Shown here: positions 35,066 through 46,748 of the stretch, piece after piece
Layout of the letters: the number at the start of each line of letters is the position of its first letter
Numbering within the stretch: position 1 is the first letter of the stretch
Source: Thelephora terrestris
Lineage: Eukaryota; Basidiomycota; Agaricomycetes; Thelephorales; Thelephoraceae
Length of the DNA: 64,000 bases
Reading direction: 5' to 3'
Assembly (NCBI GenBank): GCA_015956445.1
Contig: WIUZ02000004.1
Coordinates: 2,232,001 to 2,296,000 of the forward strand
Notes under the pieces: generated by a model
Told to the model about the DNA's origin: nothing
Seen by the model: the letters and a program-made list of their open reading frames with translations, nothing else
The model's database searches: none
Made by a program: the position numbers and the translations under genes

Positions 35066-37077
35066 CTAGAACTTTTTCGGGGTGAAGGGGATACCAATCG
35101 CAGCGAGAGCATCCTCGACGACTTTCATGCCAGCCAACACCTTTTCCTCTTCCAACCTGCGGCCGACGACTTGAATGCCCAAGGGGAGGCCGTGCATAGC
35201 TTCTGCGTCGTAGAGCCCGTGAAGATCACGGGAGATATCGCTCATATGAAGATATTCCTCGCTAGATTTGAAATCTTCCGGGAGCGAGTCGAGCTTCTTG
35301 TCCACGAAGGTTACTGGCATGCAGCCCGCTGAGTAATCGAGCTATGGAAGAAAAGAAAAAGAGGAGGAGAGGGATCAGGAGGTAATCTCACGTAGGTGAG
35401 GGGAAGGATACGAACGAAGTTGTAGATGAAGCATCCGGCCGAAGAGAGGAGAGTGGCTTTGCCCGTGGTGTGTTTCGGGATGGCGGGTGTCGGAAAAGGC
35501 AAGGCCAGAATGAGATCCAGCTTGTTCTCGTTCAGGCTCCTGTTCCACTCGGCAAGATACTCCTCCTTCTTGACGAACAGCTCGCGTTCCTCCTCGATGG
35601 AGTTACACTTTCCGAACCCTTCGAGGAGGGTAGCCCAGCCGTCGTTCCTCCCGGCAGGCGAGGAATATCTTCTGAGCATCCAGACCATGATGTTCCTGAC
35701 GAAAGTGGGAAGGGACTGAATGAAGTTTCCGTTGATCACGGCTTCGTTGATAGATTCCCCCTTGCGCAACGGCTTGAGCGTGGGAGCTGGGGATTTTGTG
35801 ATTTCAGTGGGTCAATTCATTCGGGAACCTGAACGGGGGGGCCACAGGCACAATCACTCACACCCAGCGCAAAAGGCAATTTTGAATCCCAAACTTACGC
35901 CGTATAAAAGGCTTGGAGGAGTGCTGTCAGAAGTAAAAATAGATAAGTCGCAAGCTTTGTGTGGATTCACAGGGGGGAGCTGACTTACTACTCAATGACC
36001 TCGTGTCCTTGACCCCTCAGAGCATCAACGGCGAGCTGCAAAGCCCGTTTGCACGCAGGGGTAGGAGTCGTAATCCCATCTGACCGCACAACGCCGAACC
36101 GCAGCTTCTGATTCATCGGAAATCCGACAGGGCTCCAGGGAAGAGGAGCACACTGACGTGCGAATCACAGCAAACGATCAGACCGAGATGTGAATCGGGA
36201 AATACCACTTACCGTGTGACAGTAAATCCAGGGCTTCAGGTCGGCGAACCGATGACAGAACTCTGTCAGGTCTTCCAAGTTCTGGGCCAGGGGCGACGTG
36301 ACGAGGTATACCCCTTGTAACCCAGGGCAGCAGGAAACAACTCCGGTCTCTGGAAATCTTCCGTGAGAAGCTTTGATGGAGTACAATCCATTGAAGTGAG
36401 CTGGTAGACGGACGCTCCCCCCTATATCTGACCCAATCTCAATCTTACTGCCTCCGAAGGCGAGTAAAGCGGCCCCTCCGCCCGTTGAGGCTCCAGATGT
36501 GAATGCGGGGTTGTAAGGATTCTCACAGTACCCATACAAATCCGAATCGGTTTCCAAAGATATAAGTCCGGTAGGAACTGTCGTCTTTACGTGTAGGGTG
36601 GCCCCAGCGTCGAGTAACATTTGGACAATGACCGAATGGGAAGAAGCGGGCTTGTTGACATTGCAGGAGTAGCCCAGGGTGGTGTCTGTACCCTCATAAT
36701 CGCACTGCTCCTTGATACTGATTGGGACCCCGAGGAACGGGCGAGAATCCTTTGGGAGAGGAGTGGCCGAATTGTTGGGGAGGAACTCGGCGACGCAGTT
36801 TGTAGCAGCGTTTGCCTTGAGGGCCTGTTTGAGAAAGGCGTCCCGGATGACAGAGGGAGGGGTCCCTCCGATACCGCACGAGTCGACAATCTGAGCCAGT
36901 GAGAGCTCAAGGATGCTCTCGGAGGCGGGTGTCGCGGCCAAAGCCTCGCTCAAAGACTCCTCCTGAGCCTTTCGTTGCTTCTGCTTGGTCAAACTGTGAT
37001 CATGGGGTCAGTCCACCACCGGACACGAAGGAGGGAAGGCTGTTGTACCAGTCCGCTTTGTGCGTGGAGGGAGACAT
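35066..37077 (-). CDS. Amidase-signature hydrolase (fungal general amidase / FAAH-like)
   Basis: Amidase-signature enzyme hydrolysing carboxamides. Exon 1 is short (ATG 37077, MSPSTHKADC), then LTKQKQRKAQEESL follows the first intron. The Ser-Ser-Lys triad region is visible: the catalytic Lys in GVPISIKEQCDYEGTD, and the signature GASTGGGAALLAFGGSKIEI then GSDIGGSVRLPAHFNGLYSI with the nucleophile Ser in GGSVR. The common GGSSGG motif is GASTGG here, as in several fungal members. The last exon (35320-35066) has MHGLPLGIQVVGRRLEEEKV. About 560 residues over six or more exons; middle exon edges are approximate. The natural substrate cannot be told from sequence. Confidence 0.87.
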
Positions 37078-37124
37078 GGGGAAGGTCTCGAGGGGCGTTG
37101 TGGAATGGGGCTTGACATGGCTGT

Positions 37125-37134
37125 TATTTAAATA
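37125..37134 (-). promoter_or_regulatory. TATA-like element of the amidase gene
   Basis: TATTTAAATA, self-complementary, about 50 bases upstream of the amidase ATG. A good TATA candidate by position. It lies in the 449-base divergent region (37078-37526), which otherwise shows an AT-rich patch at about 37290-37330 and no gene. Confidence 0.4.
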
Positions 37135-37526
37135 CCGACCCCAGATGCTTCCGCGCTCAAGCTCTGGTCGCTCTATCCCGTTTCAGGGTCGATTAACGGC
37201 TGGGTTACAAAAGTAGGCGAAGAACGATCGGTGTCGCCGACTCGGCCATCAGCAAATTTGCAATACGACACGCACGTGAGCCTGCAAGGTATTTATTTAA
37301 ATCGCCTTTAAATTGATTAAAACTCGATGTGATCGTATGCGAAGGCGCTTTTGATTATTTGTAAGTAAGTACGGCTTTGAGAACAAGCGAATTCCTCCTC
37401 TTGGGGGGGTCATCATCACGTGATACATTTCAACTTCAGCCACAGACGCGAGTATCCGCACTCGATCTGTCTCCCGCGACCATCATCGACAGCCTGTGAA
37501 ACACAAAAATCCATTTGATTCTCACG

Positions 37527-38345
37527 ATGAGCTTCATGCTTTCTACCTCTCCGTCTGCTCACTGTCTTCCGAGAGCCTCACAACCGCCTCCATCTTCACC
37601 GCTCAGCCCAAATTACGGCTCTTTCTCTCCTATCCCGCGAACTCCGACCCGCCACCGGCAATACAAGAACCGGGATTTCTCCAGCCCAACGCCGGGCCAG
37701 GAAAACCCACGGAAGACTTTCCTCCGTGAACAGTTCAAAAAGCGATGCATCGAACGCGCTCAGAAAGCGCGTCACGATCAAGTGCGGAGCAAGCGTACGT
37801 CCTCGAACATGCTCAGCAGCGACGGGTTCGACTACGAAGAGGATGCGGAGATGGAGGAGAGCGAGAACGCGGAAGACGATGTGTTGGACGACGAGGTTCG
37901 TCGGGCACTCTCGCTCTCTGTCTCAATGGGGCTTACCTCCAGGTCCAGCTGTTCAGGCGCATCATGGCAAGCGCCAGGAACAAGCAACGGCATAACTTCC
38001 TTTTGAGTTATCAGCTTGAGGTTGGCTCTTCCCTGGATCCTGACATGGAGGACATTTCCCGTTGGGAACACGAACTCGAAGGTCCGGGGCTCCGATTACA
38101 CCGCCGGTCGTCAAAACGTCTCCGCTGAACCTTGTTTCACAGTTTCACCTCAGAAACCGCCAGTCGGTCTTCCGCAAGATGTTCCCGAAGACTTTGACGA
38201 CGAGGAGTTGGCCCAGTACGCCGAGGAGTTTACCAAAGGCGAGCTGGAGGAGGCCGTCGACGAGTACTTTCACTTGAGCGATTGGGATGGAATCGACGAC
38301 GCGGCTTTCGCCGCCGCCTTGGAAAACCAAGAGATGCAAATGTAA
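37527..38345 (+). CDS. Conserved-looking acidic protein of unknown function
   Basis: A three-exon model. Exon 1 (ATG 37527) is Ser/Pro-rich and ends in a basic helix (FKKRCIERAQKARHDQVRSK) and an acidic run (ESENAEDDVLDDE). Exon 2 begins VQLFRRIMASARNKQRHNFL and ends ISRWEHELE. Exon 3 (about 38155-38345) has VPEDFDDEELAQYAEEFTKG and ends AALENQEMQM. All joins keep frame with GT...AG introns (about 50 and 75 bases). A mixed-charge helical protein without enzyme motifs, about 230 residues. I do not recognise the family. A nuclear adaptor role would be a guess. Confidence 0.55.
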
Positions 38346-39617
38346 ATTTCCCCCCTCTACAGGGCTGTATCATTCGCCAGACACTGGATATTGTGCTGTA
38401 CATTATTGTTCGATTATCTTAACCGCAGTTCTATTTCTTCGAAAGTGGGTGGAACGGCTCGACACGCGGGATGCTGCGAGCGTGAAGGTGACCCCTATCA
38501 CCGTTTTGCCGCGGTTGCAGACCACGGAAGAAAAAAAGAGTTAGATTAAACGTTATACGTACAAACCGAGCCTAGCGTGCGGCATCGGCGGTGGAAACTT
38601 CGATTCAAACGTCGCATATCAACGTCAGTCAATGTCCCCGCGCCAAAATCCCCAGGACCCGGACAAGTCGGCCGACGGCATTTTCGACCCTCCGTAGAAT
38701 CCCCTTGCCTCCCACCCGGATGCAAAGAAGGAGATCCATGCCAGGAGAGATATATCTTTCGACGCCGCAACCAAGGTTCTCAACGGGAACATTGTTCAAT
38801 GTCTTCCGGTCACCGCCTTGCCTTGGCAACGAGCTTCGACCGGTCGGTACCACCGCCCCTGACATCAGGGACACGTATAGACGAGACAGGTTCCTTTCCG
38901 TGCTGCCGCACAAGGTCTGATCTTAGCGAACAGATTTTCTGGTTGGGGATTCGGGAACCCCGTAAAACGTTCCGGCTACAGCTGTCCCGCACCTTGACAG
39001 CCTGTGAGCACGGTAGATCCGCGGCGGCCGAGTTGCGTCCAGTTGCGTCCCCCCCGCATGCTTATTTCCACCGGTTCAACAAGGCCATAGGGGAAAAAAT
39101 CCGTCAACGTTCGAAAAATTGACGACATGGTACTTTTGGCCTTACATAGGGGGCCTGCGTTTCTACCCACTATAATTTCCCACGTTAACTCGTTTTTGTG
39201 GCCCCACCAGCAATTCATAAGCGAGCACGTATCTCCAAAATAAACAGCGACAACCCTCCAATCACCAGTCGTTCACACCCCGGACTCATTTCATTCACCG
39301 ACAAAATAGTAATCGTCAAACAGGTATCAAATTCCAAACTAATAATGTTAAAGGGATTAGAGATACAGATACAGAGGAGCCAAGGGGGGAGAGTACTGGA
39401 ACTGCTTTAATCAAAAACCACGTCAAAATTTAGCTTCATACGTGATCATCATGATGCAACAGAAAGGGTAACAGTGAATTGGAAGAGATTGAAACCCCGA
39501 GAAAAGACAGAGCAAGGTACAACTCGACGACTTTAACGTCTAACAAAAACACGAGAAGGAAGCCAAGAAGGGACAAAGATGGACGACCAAGAAGCTACAA
39601 TCCTCCAAACGACACAG
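38346..39617. other. 1.27 kb gene-poor region, no gene found
   Basis: Between the acidic protein and the APH-like gene. Frames of 90-180 codons on both strands around 38577-39122 are Arg/Ser/Pro-rich, overlap each other antisense and show no family motif or start context, so I treat them as chance. A short direct repeat (AGTTGCGTCC, twice) occurs at about 39033-39052. Confidence 0.45.
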
Positions 39618-41886
39618 CTACTCACCGAACGAGACCGTCCTGCTTAACGCAGGAGTTTCAATCCCCACCCAAGCGTCGGGTGCGGAATGCTGATCCTGAT
39701 GTAACCAAGCCTCTAACCTCCTCCCCAACTCACCCCCGATTCCACCACAGATGTCACCCCCTGGTCCAAGTTGCTTCTCCTTCGCTTTCTCCTCCTCTAC
39801 GACCTTCGTAGCCAACCCCTTCTTCCTCCCAATTCCGTGCGGTCCGAGCTTCCCGTCCGGGACTTTCAAAGCCGCGGAAACCTGATTTCTCGTGACTTCA
39901 CATTTCCCGTCGCTCTCATCACAATTTCCGTCGACTCTGCCGTTGGTAGTGGGCTCTTGCACGTAACCGTTGTGACCGTCGTTTAGGGTGATCTTGGAAG
40001 CGACCGAGTCGAGCCCGTACATTTCAGGGTTAGCCACAGCCGGGCTATCCAGGGCAGACTCTACCCATTCCTTGAACCAGTCATCCTCTTCATCCTCTGG
40101 TCCAAGGATACTCCCAACGAGCCCCTCCTCCCATCCATCCCACTCGATGCACCGATGTGCCATCCTCAATCTCGCCCCGCTCTCCTCATAGAACAGCCAC
40201 TCCTTCGCGAGCGAGGCTGCATCCCCAAAAGTGCCCTGAGAAAATGAGGGAAAGTATCCTCGTTGTTGCCGAGAGGGTGGGGTCGCAGGAGCCTTGCTCG
40301 CAAGTTTCGCAACCGCCTGCCGGTAGAGCCGGACCGTGAAAGGGCTATTGTTGAGGAAAGCGGGGACGTGTGCACATGCCCAGAGGGGGCGAGTCGTCGT
40401 AGACTCCCAATCGATGATGCAGGTCTGTTTCGTAGGCTCTTATATCAGTGCAAGCGCAAAAAAAGATATCGTAACGACTCACAATCTTTGTGTTATCCTT
40501 TTCATCCACGAAAACGTTCTCCAAGTTGAGATCGTGACAATCCAACCCGAACGTCTCGGCGATCGTAGATGCGTCGTCGAGCTTCTTGACACCCAGCCTC
40601 TCCATGATCTTCAAGAACCTGCTCATCTCCTCCCTGACCCGGTTTTCCCTCTCGTGTAGGTGGGCAATCAAGAACGTACTCCTCTGCATCCTTCGATAAT
40701 CCCTGTACATGCTGTCCCCCGGTCCACCTTCCCATTCATCCTCACTTTCTTCAAGATCGTATTCATCACTATCGTCGCTCTGATCACCAGGAACGGCTCG
40801 TAAGTGGTGGTGCCATGAGCTTCGAATTTCGTCCGGGTCCAGATGCAACCTGTGTGGGGCGGATTTTCCGGCGTTCTCAAGAATGACACCGTTGATCTCG
40901 CGTTGGGCGCACGAGAGAAGATAATCATGCGAACTGGACCAGGGTCCCCGGTTTATCTCCTCCGGGTGCTGTAGTTGACCTCTGTTCGAGCCAAAGAAGG
41001 GCCAGGAGACGATTTGACCCACATGGAACTCTTTCTGGGGCCGGGGAGTCATGAGCGAGCTAGGAGTGGGTGGAGTGTGAATAGACGCCAACTCGTGAGG
41101 TGTATAAGCCGATGGAGGTCGGGGAGTCGGCACCGATGAGTCGTAGCGCTGACCTTTGTAAAGCGAGCCGAGTTGTGGGAACCTTAAACCGAAGAGAGAG
41201 ATTAGAAGTGTGGCAGCGTTGTCCAGGAGTTTTACGAGGTTGTTGTGTGACATGGAGTGATAAACTTTGGAAAGAGGAATCCCCTTTGCCTGCACAAGAT
41301 CGGGATATCAGTGAGAACACCCAGAATAATGAGCAGAACGGGTGGTTTCGTTACCTTGGACATGAGGATGTATTCTCCACCAAGGCGGTTGTACGGGTTG
41401 GCGTCATAGTGAAAGACCTTTGGGACCGGGCAGTTGGTATGTTTGCGCAAGAAGTCCATAGTCGCAACTTCAGACTCCGTTTTGATTCGGGGCATGAATC
41501 TGCGCGCAACCCTTGCGACAAGTTCAAAGCCATCGACAAGGGTGACGATATAAGCCTAGACAGACATCAGCGGCGAACTCCTGGGGCAAGAGTCTGAATT
41601 TACCTTGTGGAAGGTGCCTGCGAAAATGAAGAAGATGAGAGCCGATAATTGATTCCGCTGATCTACTGGACTCACCGGAGCTTAGAAAGGCGATGCGAGC
41701 AACGTCGACCTGGAACTTTTCCTTTACGACATCCTTGAGGACCCTTCGGTCGACAAGAAATGGTTGAGCGTGGTGAATGGCTTTATCGGCTTTAGCCTCC
41801 CTGGCCCTATCTCGGTGCTCGACATCCCAATCCCATTGAAGTTTCCTTTGTGGTTGTTGTTGTTGATTCCGACCTCCGTCAGACAT
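39618..41886 (-). CDS. APH-fold phosphotransferase/kinase-like protein
   Basis: Member of the aminoglycoside-phosphotransferase/choline-kinase fold, widespread in fungi. ATG 41886 (MSDGGRNQQQQPQRKLQWDW). N-lobe pieces after introns are LVDGFELVARVARRFMP, VATMDFLRKHTNCPVPKVFH and GEYILMSK. The C-lobe exon has GIPLSKVYHSMSH, a Pro-rich insert, VGQIVSWPFFGSNRGQL and the catalytic loop GLDCHDLNLENVFVD. After an intron comes CIIDWESTTTRPLW with the metal-binding Asp, then an acidic, disordered tail. His-Asp-Asn of the loop (CHDLNLEN) are intact, so it is probably active. The insert of about 150 residues with an acidic run (DQSDDSDEYDLEESEDEWE) is unusual. Substrate unknown. Confidence 0.82.
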
Positions 41887-42153
41887 GGGTGGCGGAAGCA
41901 ACGAGGACGGGATCGCAAGGGCCGAGGAACAAGGAGGGTGATGCCAGATCAGATAAGCAGTTAAGTAGCGTGTGTACGATCGAGGAGGTATCTAGAGCAG
42001 TCGAGGGGACTAAGATCCGTCACGAAGGGGAGGTCGACGTTCGGGACAAGGGTTATCTTCGGCCTTTTATTTCTCTGAATATTATCGAAAGAAACGGATC
42101 AAGAACATTAGGAATGATGACGCGACGCGTTACGCGTGACAAAGCGAGTCTAT

Positions 42154-42981
42154 TTACGAAATCCCACAACCCCCGACCCAGGCTGGTCTAGTCGGTTTTC
42201 CATCCGCACCACCTCCCACGCCGTCTAATGCGCACAACACCTCCCACCCATCCCTGAGCTGGCCAAACACCACGTATTTCCCATCGAGTCTCGCCAGTTG
42301 CGCTTCGTCGTTTGTGAGGACGACAAAGAACTGAGACGAGTTGGTGTTCTTTCCCGAGTTCGCCATCGCCAAGGATCCTTTTTTGAACTTGGTTTTGAGC
42401 CCTGCCTTGTCGTCGTTGAACTTGCCGCCGTAGATGGACTGTTTGGGAGTGGTAAGCGACCGAGTGGTCTTGCCAAGAGAGCGAACGAACCTCTCCGCCG
42501 CTTCCATCTCCCCGCGTAACGTCCCCTCCCTGCGCAACGAAGCCCTTGACAATCCGATGTATCGGACAGCCAAGATAATGCAATTTCTTATTCCGAGCGT
42601 TCTTGCACATTCCCTTCTCCCCCGTACACAATCCAGTAAAGTTCTTCACCGTCTTAGATAACCCGTTTGAGGGATCCAGATCAAATGTCAGTCTTCCGGC
42701 CAACAACGGCTTGGGCGCAGTGAACAACATCTCCAGCGACTTCTGTATGTCGCCTAGTCAACACACGAGATACCCAGAGATTTAGTGAAGCAGTACATCC
42801 ACTTCTCTCAAAGTTTCCTGCTGTTCCTTCGATAATCGTTCAGGGTCATCTGGCAATCCGTAAATTACGGCATTCTTCTCTAAAACTTGCTTCGTTTTCT
42901 TGTATCGTTCCTCATCCTTATCGTGTCCTCTCGATTTCCGATGTAAATGTCCAGGTAAGCCGTCGTCGCGCTTGCAGCCAT
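42154..42981 (-). CDS. Cyclophilin-type peptidyl-prolyl isomerase with an apparent N-terminal frameshift
   Basis: Prolyl isomerase. The cyclophilin domain is clear: AGRLTFDLDP, KTVKNFTGLCTGEKG, HRIVKGFVAQGGDVTRGDGS, SIYGGKFNDDKAG, GSLAMANSGKNTNSSQFFVV and LDGKYVVFGQLRDGWEVL. Catalytic positions (HR, FVAQGGD, SQFF) are kept; tryptophan of cyclophilin A is not placed. Before it lies an extension typical of some basidiomycete cyclophilins: AYLDIYIGN in the frame of ATG 42981, then KDEERYKKTKQVLEKNAV and YGLPDDPERLSKEQQETLRE in the next frame. No intron fits between them, so about one base seems missing near 42920-42930. Translation could restart at ATG 42730 (MLFTAPKPLL), keeping the catalytic domain. 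Confidence 0.8.
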
Positions 42982-43051
42982 GCGAGTGAGATCGTGGTAA
43001 AAGGTTATTTGGCTGTCACGCGTTAGCAGCTGACTCTTGCACGCCTCCACC
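42982..43051. promoter_or_regulatory. 70-base shared promoter, cyclophilin / TFIIA gamma
   Basis: Only 70 bases lie between the cyclophilin ATG (42981, minus) and the TFIIA gamma ATG (43052, plus). A CGTGACAGCC...GCGTTAGCAGCTGACTC stretch has no TATA box. One of the shortest divergent spacers in the window. Confidence 0.5.
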
Positions 43052-43561
43052 ATGGCCACTGCTTACTACGAATTTTACAGAGGATCGTCGTAGGTCCAAT
43101 GGCCATGAATCTCTCTAGTAGCTCAGCTAGTTTAACAGAATCGGAATGGCCCTGACCGACTCCCTGGACGAACTAATCACCAGTGGCGCTATTACTCCCC
43201 AGTTGGCCATGAAGGTCCTCCAACAGGTCTACAAGCCCTTGCTACACTCTGTGTCATACCGACATCGTTGACCTTGTTCGTCTTTGTAGTTTGACAAGTC
43301 CCTGGCGGATACTATGGTCAAGCAAGTCAAGACCAAGACTACCCTCAAGGTGCTTAGCAACCATCAACTTTCTCCTTCCCGTTCATGCAAACCTGCGTCT
43401 TTTAGGGTCACTTGAAAACTTACCGCCTGTGTGACGATGTCTGGACGTTCATAGTCAAAGACCCCAATTTCAAGATGGAGTCGAACGAGATGGTTCACGC
43501 AAAGAAGATTAAGATCATTGCTTGCAAGAACGGTGAGGCTATCGAGCCGTCCAAGAAATAG
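43052..43561 (+). CDS. TOA2: Transcription initiation factor IIA gamma subunit
   Basis: Small subunit of TFIIA, which stabilises TBP on DNA. Four exons (43052-43089, 43139-43226, 43290-43349, 43406-43561) give 113 residues. The protein begins [20 protein letters not shown], followed by [20 protein letters not shown] (the helical bundle part). The beta-barrel part is [20 protein letters not shown] and [10 protein letters not shown], and the C-terminus is Lys-rich. Length and sequence match TOA2 along its entire length. All splice sites are GT...AG. Confidence 0.96.
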
Positions 43562-43837
43562 ACAGTGGTCAATTCCACCCTCCATTCCACCTTGTATCGT
43601 TCACACAGCATCTCTTTTCCTCCTATCTTACTTTGCATGTAAATTATAATCCAGTCTCCCTCTTGCCTTTGAACTGAGGAACGAAAATTTGGAAGTGTGG
43701 TCTAATACTGTCGACGTGAATCGACTCGACTGGACGCGCCTCAAGTACATCCGTCTCACAGCCTCCCACCGCCCCATCCACTCCTTCCTCCTCACCACAC
43801 ATCACTCGCCTACAGCAAGGAACCGGTAGACGTGAAG

Positions 43838-45873
43838 ATGCAACGTCCAGAACCTCCAACAACCGGTTCACGCGCAGAAGCTCAAGCCCAGATAGAATCA
43901 AACAAGAAGAGGGTCGAATCCCTGTCCGAAACAATCGCTTCCACAGAAGACAAGCTCGCGCAGATAATAAACGACTACCGCTGCACCATCCGCGTCCTTC
44001 AAAATGCCAAGCAGGAGCTCGAGGATGAAGTCTCTCTCGCTTTGGCGTACATTTCGCCGATCAGGACCCTGCCCCATGAGCTGCTCAGACACATTTTTCT
44101 CCTCAATTTTGAGGAGCAGCCATGTTCTGCTTGGGGTTTAGCTGCTGTGTGCTCTTTGTGGAGGAGATTGGTCCTTGCGATGCCGAGGATGTGGTCCAAG
44201 GTACGTTCAAAGAGTCGTCGGCACCCGCCCACGTTCAGGGTTCCATATCCCGCATTTACACCCTATCCGTTCTATCCTCAGATTCGCTTGGTGACCACCC
44301 CGTACGCGAACGTGGACACCATCAGGCTATGGTTGGAACGCTCAGGATCCACAATCCCCCTCGACATCGAAATCTTCCTTCAGGTGCACACCGCCACAAG
44401 CAAGGCGACCAGGAGGCGTTCCCTCTCACCCATTCGCCACACTTTCCTAACTCCAATGGGCGCACAGTATGTACACATTCCGCCTCCCCCGCCCATCATC
44501 CCCCCTCAGAATCCGTTCTTGACACCACCCTCGCCCACCTTGAACCCGATCGACAGCCCCCCATCGACGCCGTCTACCCAATCTCCGTCAACCCCCACAG
44601 CCAGTACGTTTTCGAGGACGAGCGTCCATTGGGGACATATCGCGTTTTATTATCTGGTCGAACAAATGCATCGATGGGAACGCTTCATATTCCGATTCGA
44701 CAAACAGTTTGCCTCTCTCACGGCCCTCAAATCGATCATAGGTGGGTGAAGTTGTTGACACGCCCCCCGCGTAACCGATGGAGCCTCACCCGTTCTCTAG
44801 GTGACGCCCCTTACCTCAAAGAATTCGAGATATCTTGCGCAGAACCGGCGTTCTACTCTGAGTGGAACTGGTTGCCGAGCGCGAAAGCGAACACGACCAT
44901 AGTCGTTCCAAATCTCGATTCCCTCACTTTGCAGTACATGCCGTTCAAGTGGTCCTCGCCTTTGTTCAAGACGGACCTTCACTCTCTCACCCTTCGCTCC
45001 CTACCCACATTCCATTTGCCCCTCGACAGGATCCTCCACATCATCTCGTCCAATCCAAACCTCGAATCGATGGACCTCCACTTCACCACCGTCCAGCCGG
45101 CCATCCTTCCCCTCAATCCCCTCACTCTTGGAAATCTAACCAAACTGTGCATTGGCGGACACTACCTCCTTGCCCAGCTGGTGGATAACCTTACTCTCCG
45201 ATCGCTCGCCCACCTTTCGTACGACATCGAGGCACGAGAACAGATTGAGGAGACAATAACGAACCTCATTTCGCGTTCGAATAACCCGCCTCTGACGTCA
45301 CTCGCGATCGCGTATAATCCTGGTACCCCGTTTTACTATGGTGTCGCAACGGGGATCATGAACTGGGGGTTATTGACGGACGTGCCGGAGTTGAGGACGT
45401 TGAAGGTTGGCGGGGCCGCTTTGGAGCCGCTGCTCGTCACGTTGTCTGGGCCTGAGGACGGGGTTGGGCAGTGGTACTGTCCGAAACTTACAGGGTTGTA
45501 CATGAAGGGCTGTCATGCCCACGGTGAAGGTATCTCGAAGCTCGTCCAAATGGTAGACGTGAGGAACCCTACCCCAACTTCCTCCGCCAACGCGGGGACG
45601 GGCGGGGGAGGGCCGGTGGCGAAGTTGAAGCACCTCGAGTTGCACGAGTGTGCGGCGTTGGGACCGGACGTCCTGCAGTGGATGAAGAGCAGGGTTTTGG
45701 AAGTCGTTTGCGTGGAGTTGACTTATGATAGGTGGGTGTCCCGTCTTTCTTGAACCCTTTTGGAATCGGTTACCCACCGAATTCGGAGGCGTCTGCTTTG
45801 TTTGGTTGGAACGGATTTAAATGACAGTTTTAGGCGCAGACCTCCCAGGAGCCCGCCCTACCCGTACGTTTGA
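43838..45873 (+). CDS. F-box protein with N-terminal coiled coil and LRR-like C-terminus
   Basis: Typical basidiomycete F-box protein, a likely substrate adaptor of an SCF ubiquitin ligase. The N-terminus (ATG 43838) is a coiled coil (RVESLSETIASTEDKLAQII), then the F-box (ISPIRTLPHELLRHIFLLNF ... AVCSLWRRLVLAMPRMW). The middle has a Pro-rich stretch. After an intron near 44745, loosely leucine-rich sequence follows (YLKEFEISC, LDSLTLQYMPF, LHSLTLRSLPTFHL, LKHLELHECAALGPDVL). The final intron begins near 45731, and a short exon ends RSPPYPYV at TGA 45871-45873. About 590 residues. The substrate is unknown. Part of its 3' end is duplicated downstream. Confidence 0.83.
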
Positions 45874-46099
45874 ACATCCGGAAGCCATCTACCTATCCAA
45901 ACGCACCCATGCGATCTGGAGGAGGACATTTGGGCTGCAGGTTTTATCGAAAGGTGATGCGTGTGGGTATCTTGGTTTTTTGTCCTATGTTGAATCGCAT
46001 GTATTATATATGATGATCGTTAGGTTGCTGCCTCTCTAGTTCCGTGTATCCATTTTGCGCCCAAGTGTATCTTTTTTACTTCTTGTTTATATAACATAA

Positions 46100-46470
46100 G
46101 CTATGGACTTTCCCCTTCTACGGATTGGTGGCAGGACCGAGTTGGGTAGTGGTAGTACTGCCCGAACCTCACAGGGTCTTGCGAAGATGTCTCGAAGCTC
46201 GTCCAGATGGTGTGCGTGGGGAATCCTACCCCGAGTTCCTCCAATCAAAGCGCCAACGCGGGGACAGGTGGTGGACGAGGGTCGATGGCCAAGCTGAAGC
46301 ACCTTGAGTTGCACGGGTGTGCGGTGTCTGGGCCGGACGTCCTGTAGTGGTTGAAGAAGGTTAACAGCTTTGCTCCCAGTCTGATGGTTGTTGGAATGGA
46401 TTTGAACGACAGTCCCGGGTGCACACACCCCAGGAGCCCGTCCTATCCGCAAGTTCAAGCACTCGGCAGT
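46100..46470 (+). pseudogene. Truncated tandem duplicate of the F-box gene 3' end
   Basis: About 340 bases closely follow the last exons of the preceding F-box gene (45450-45870). Shared stretches include TCTCGAAGCTCGTCCA, GCCAACGCGGGGAC, CCGGACGTCCTG and CAGGAGCCCG. The copy lacks about 36 bases near its start, has CTGTAGTGG where the parent has CTGCAGTGG, and contains sequence like the parent's last intron (GGATTTGAACGACAG beside GGATTTAAATGACAG). Keeping intron-like sequence points to a DNA-level duplication, not a retrocopy. No start or F-box is included, so it is not expected to make protein. Confidence 0.72.
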
Positions 46471-46748
46471 CGTCCACCCATCAAGGGTGGTATCTTGGTA
46501 CCTATCAAATGCTAAATTGTGTATTATGCAATTTTGCAATGTTACTGATCATGACACCCCAACAACGCGCTGTCGATTCCATTCCATCGAGGGACGTGGT
46601 CAAATATGGCTACACCGGTTGCAAAGAAAAACACAACATGGAACCAAGAGAGTCCGCAAATAATAATATCACAAAAGTCGAAACGTACACTTCGTCCGGG
46701 CGCAAGTCCACGACCAACAAAAAGAGAGAGGAGAAAAAAAACCGCAGC

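Noticed and set aside
38577-39122. Overlapping long frames on both strands in the 38.3-39.6 kb gap, possible gene
   Set aside because: Arg/Ser/Pro-rich, antisense to each other, no motif, no consistent splice sites. Looks like chance in GC-rich sequence.
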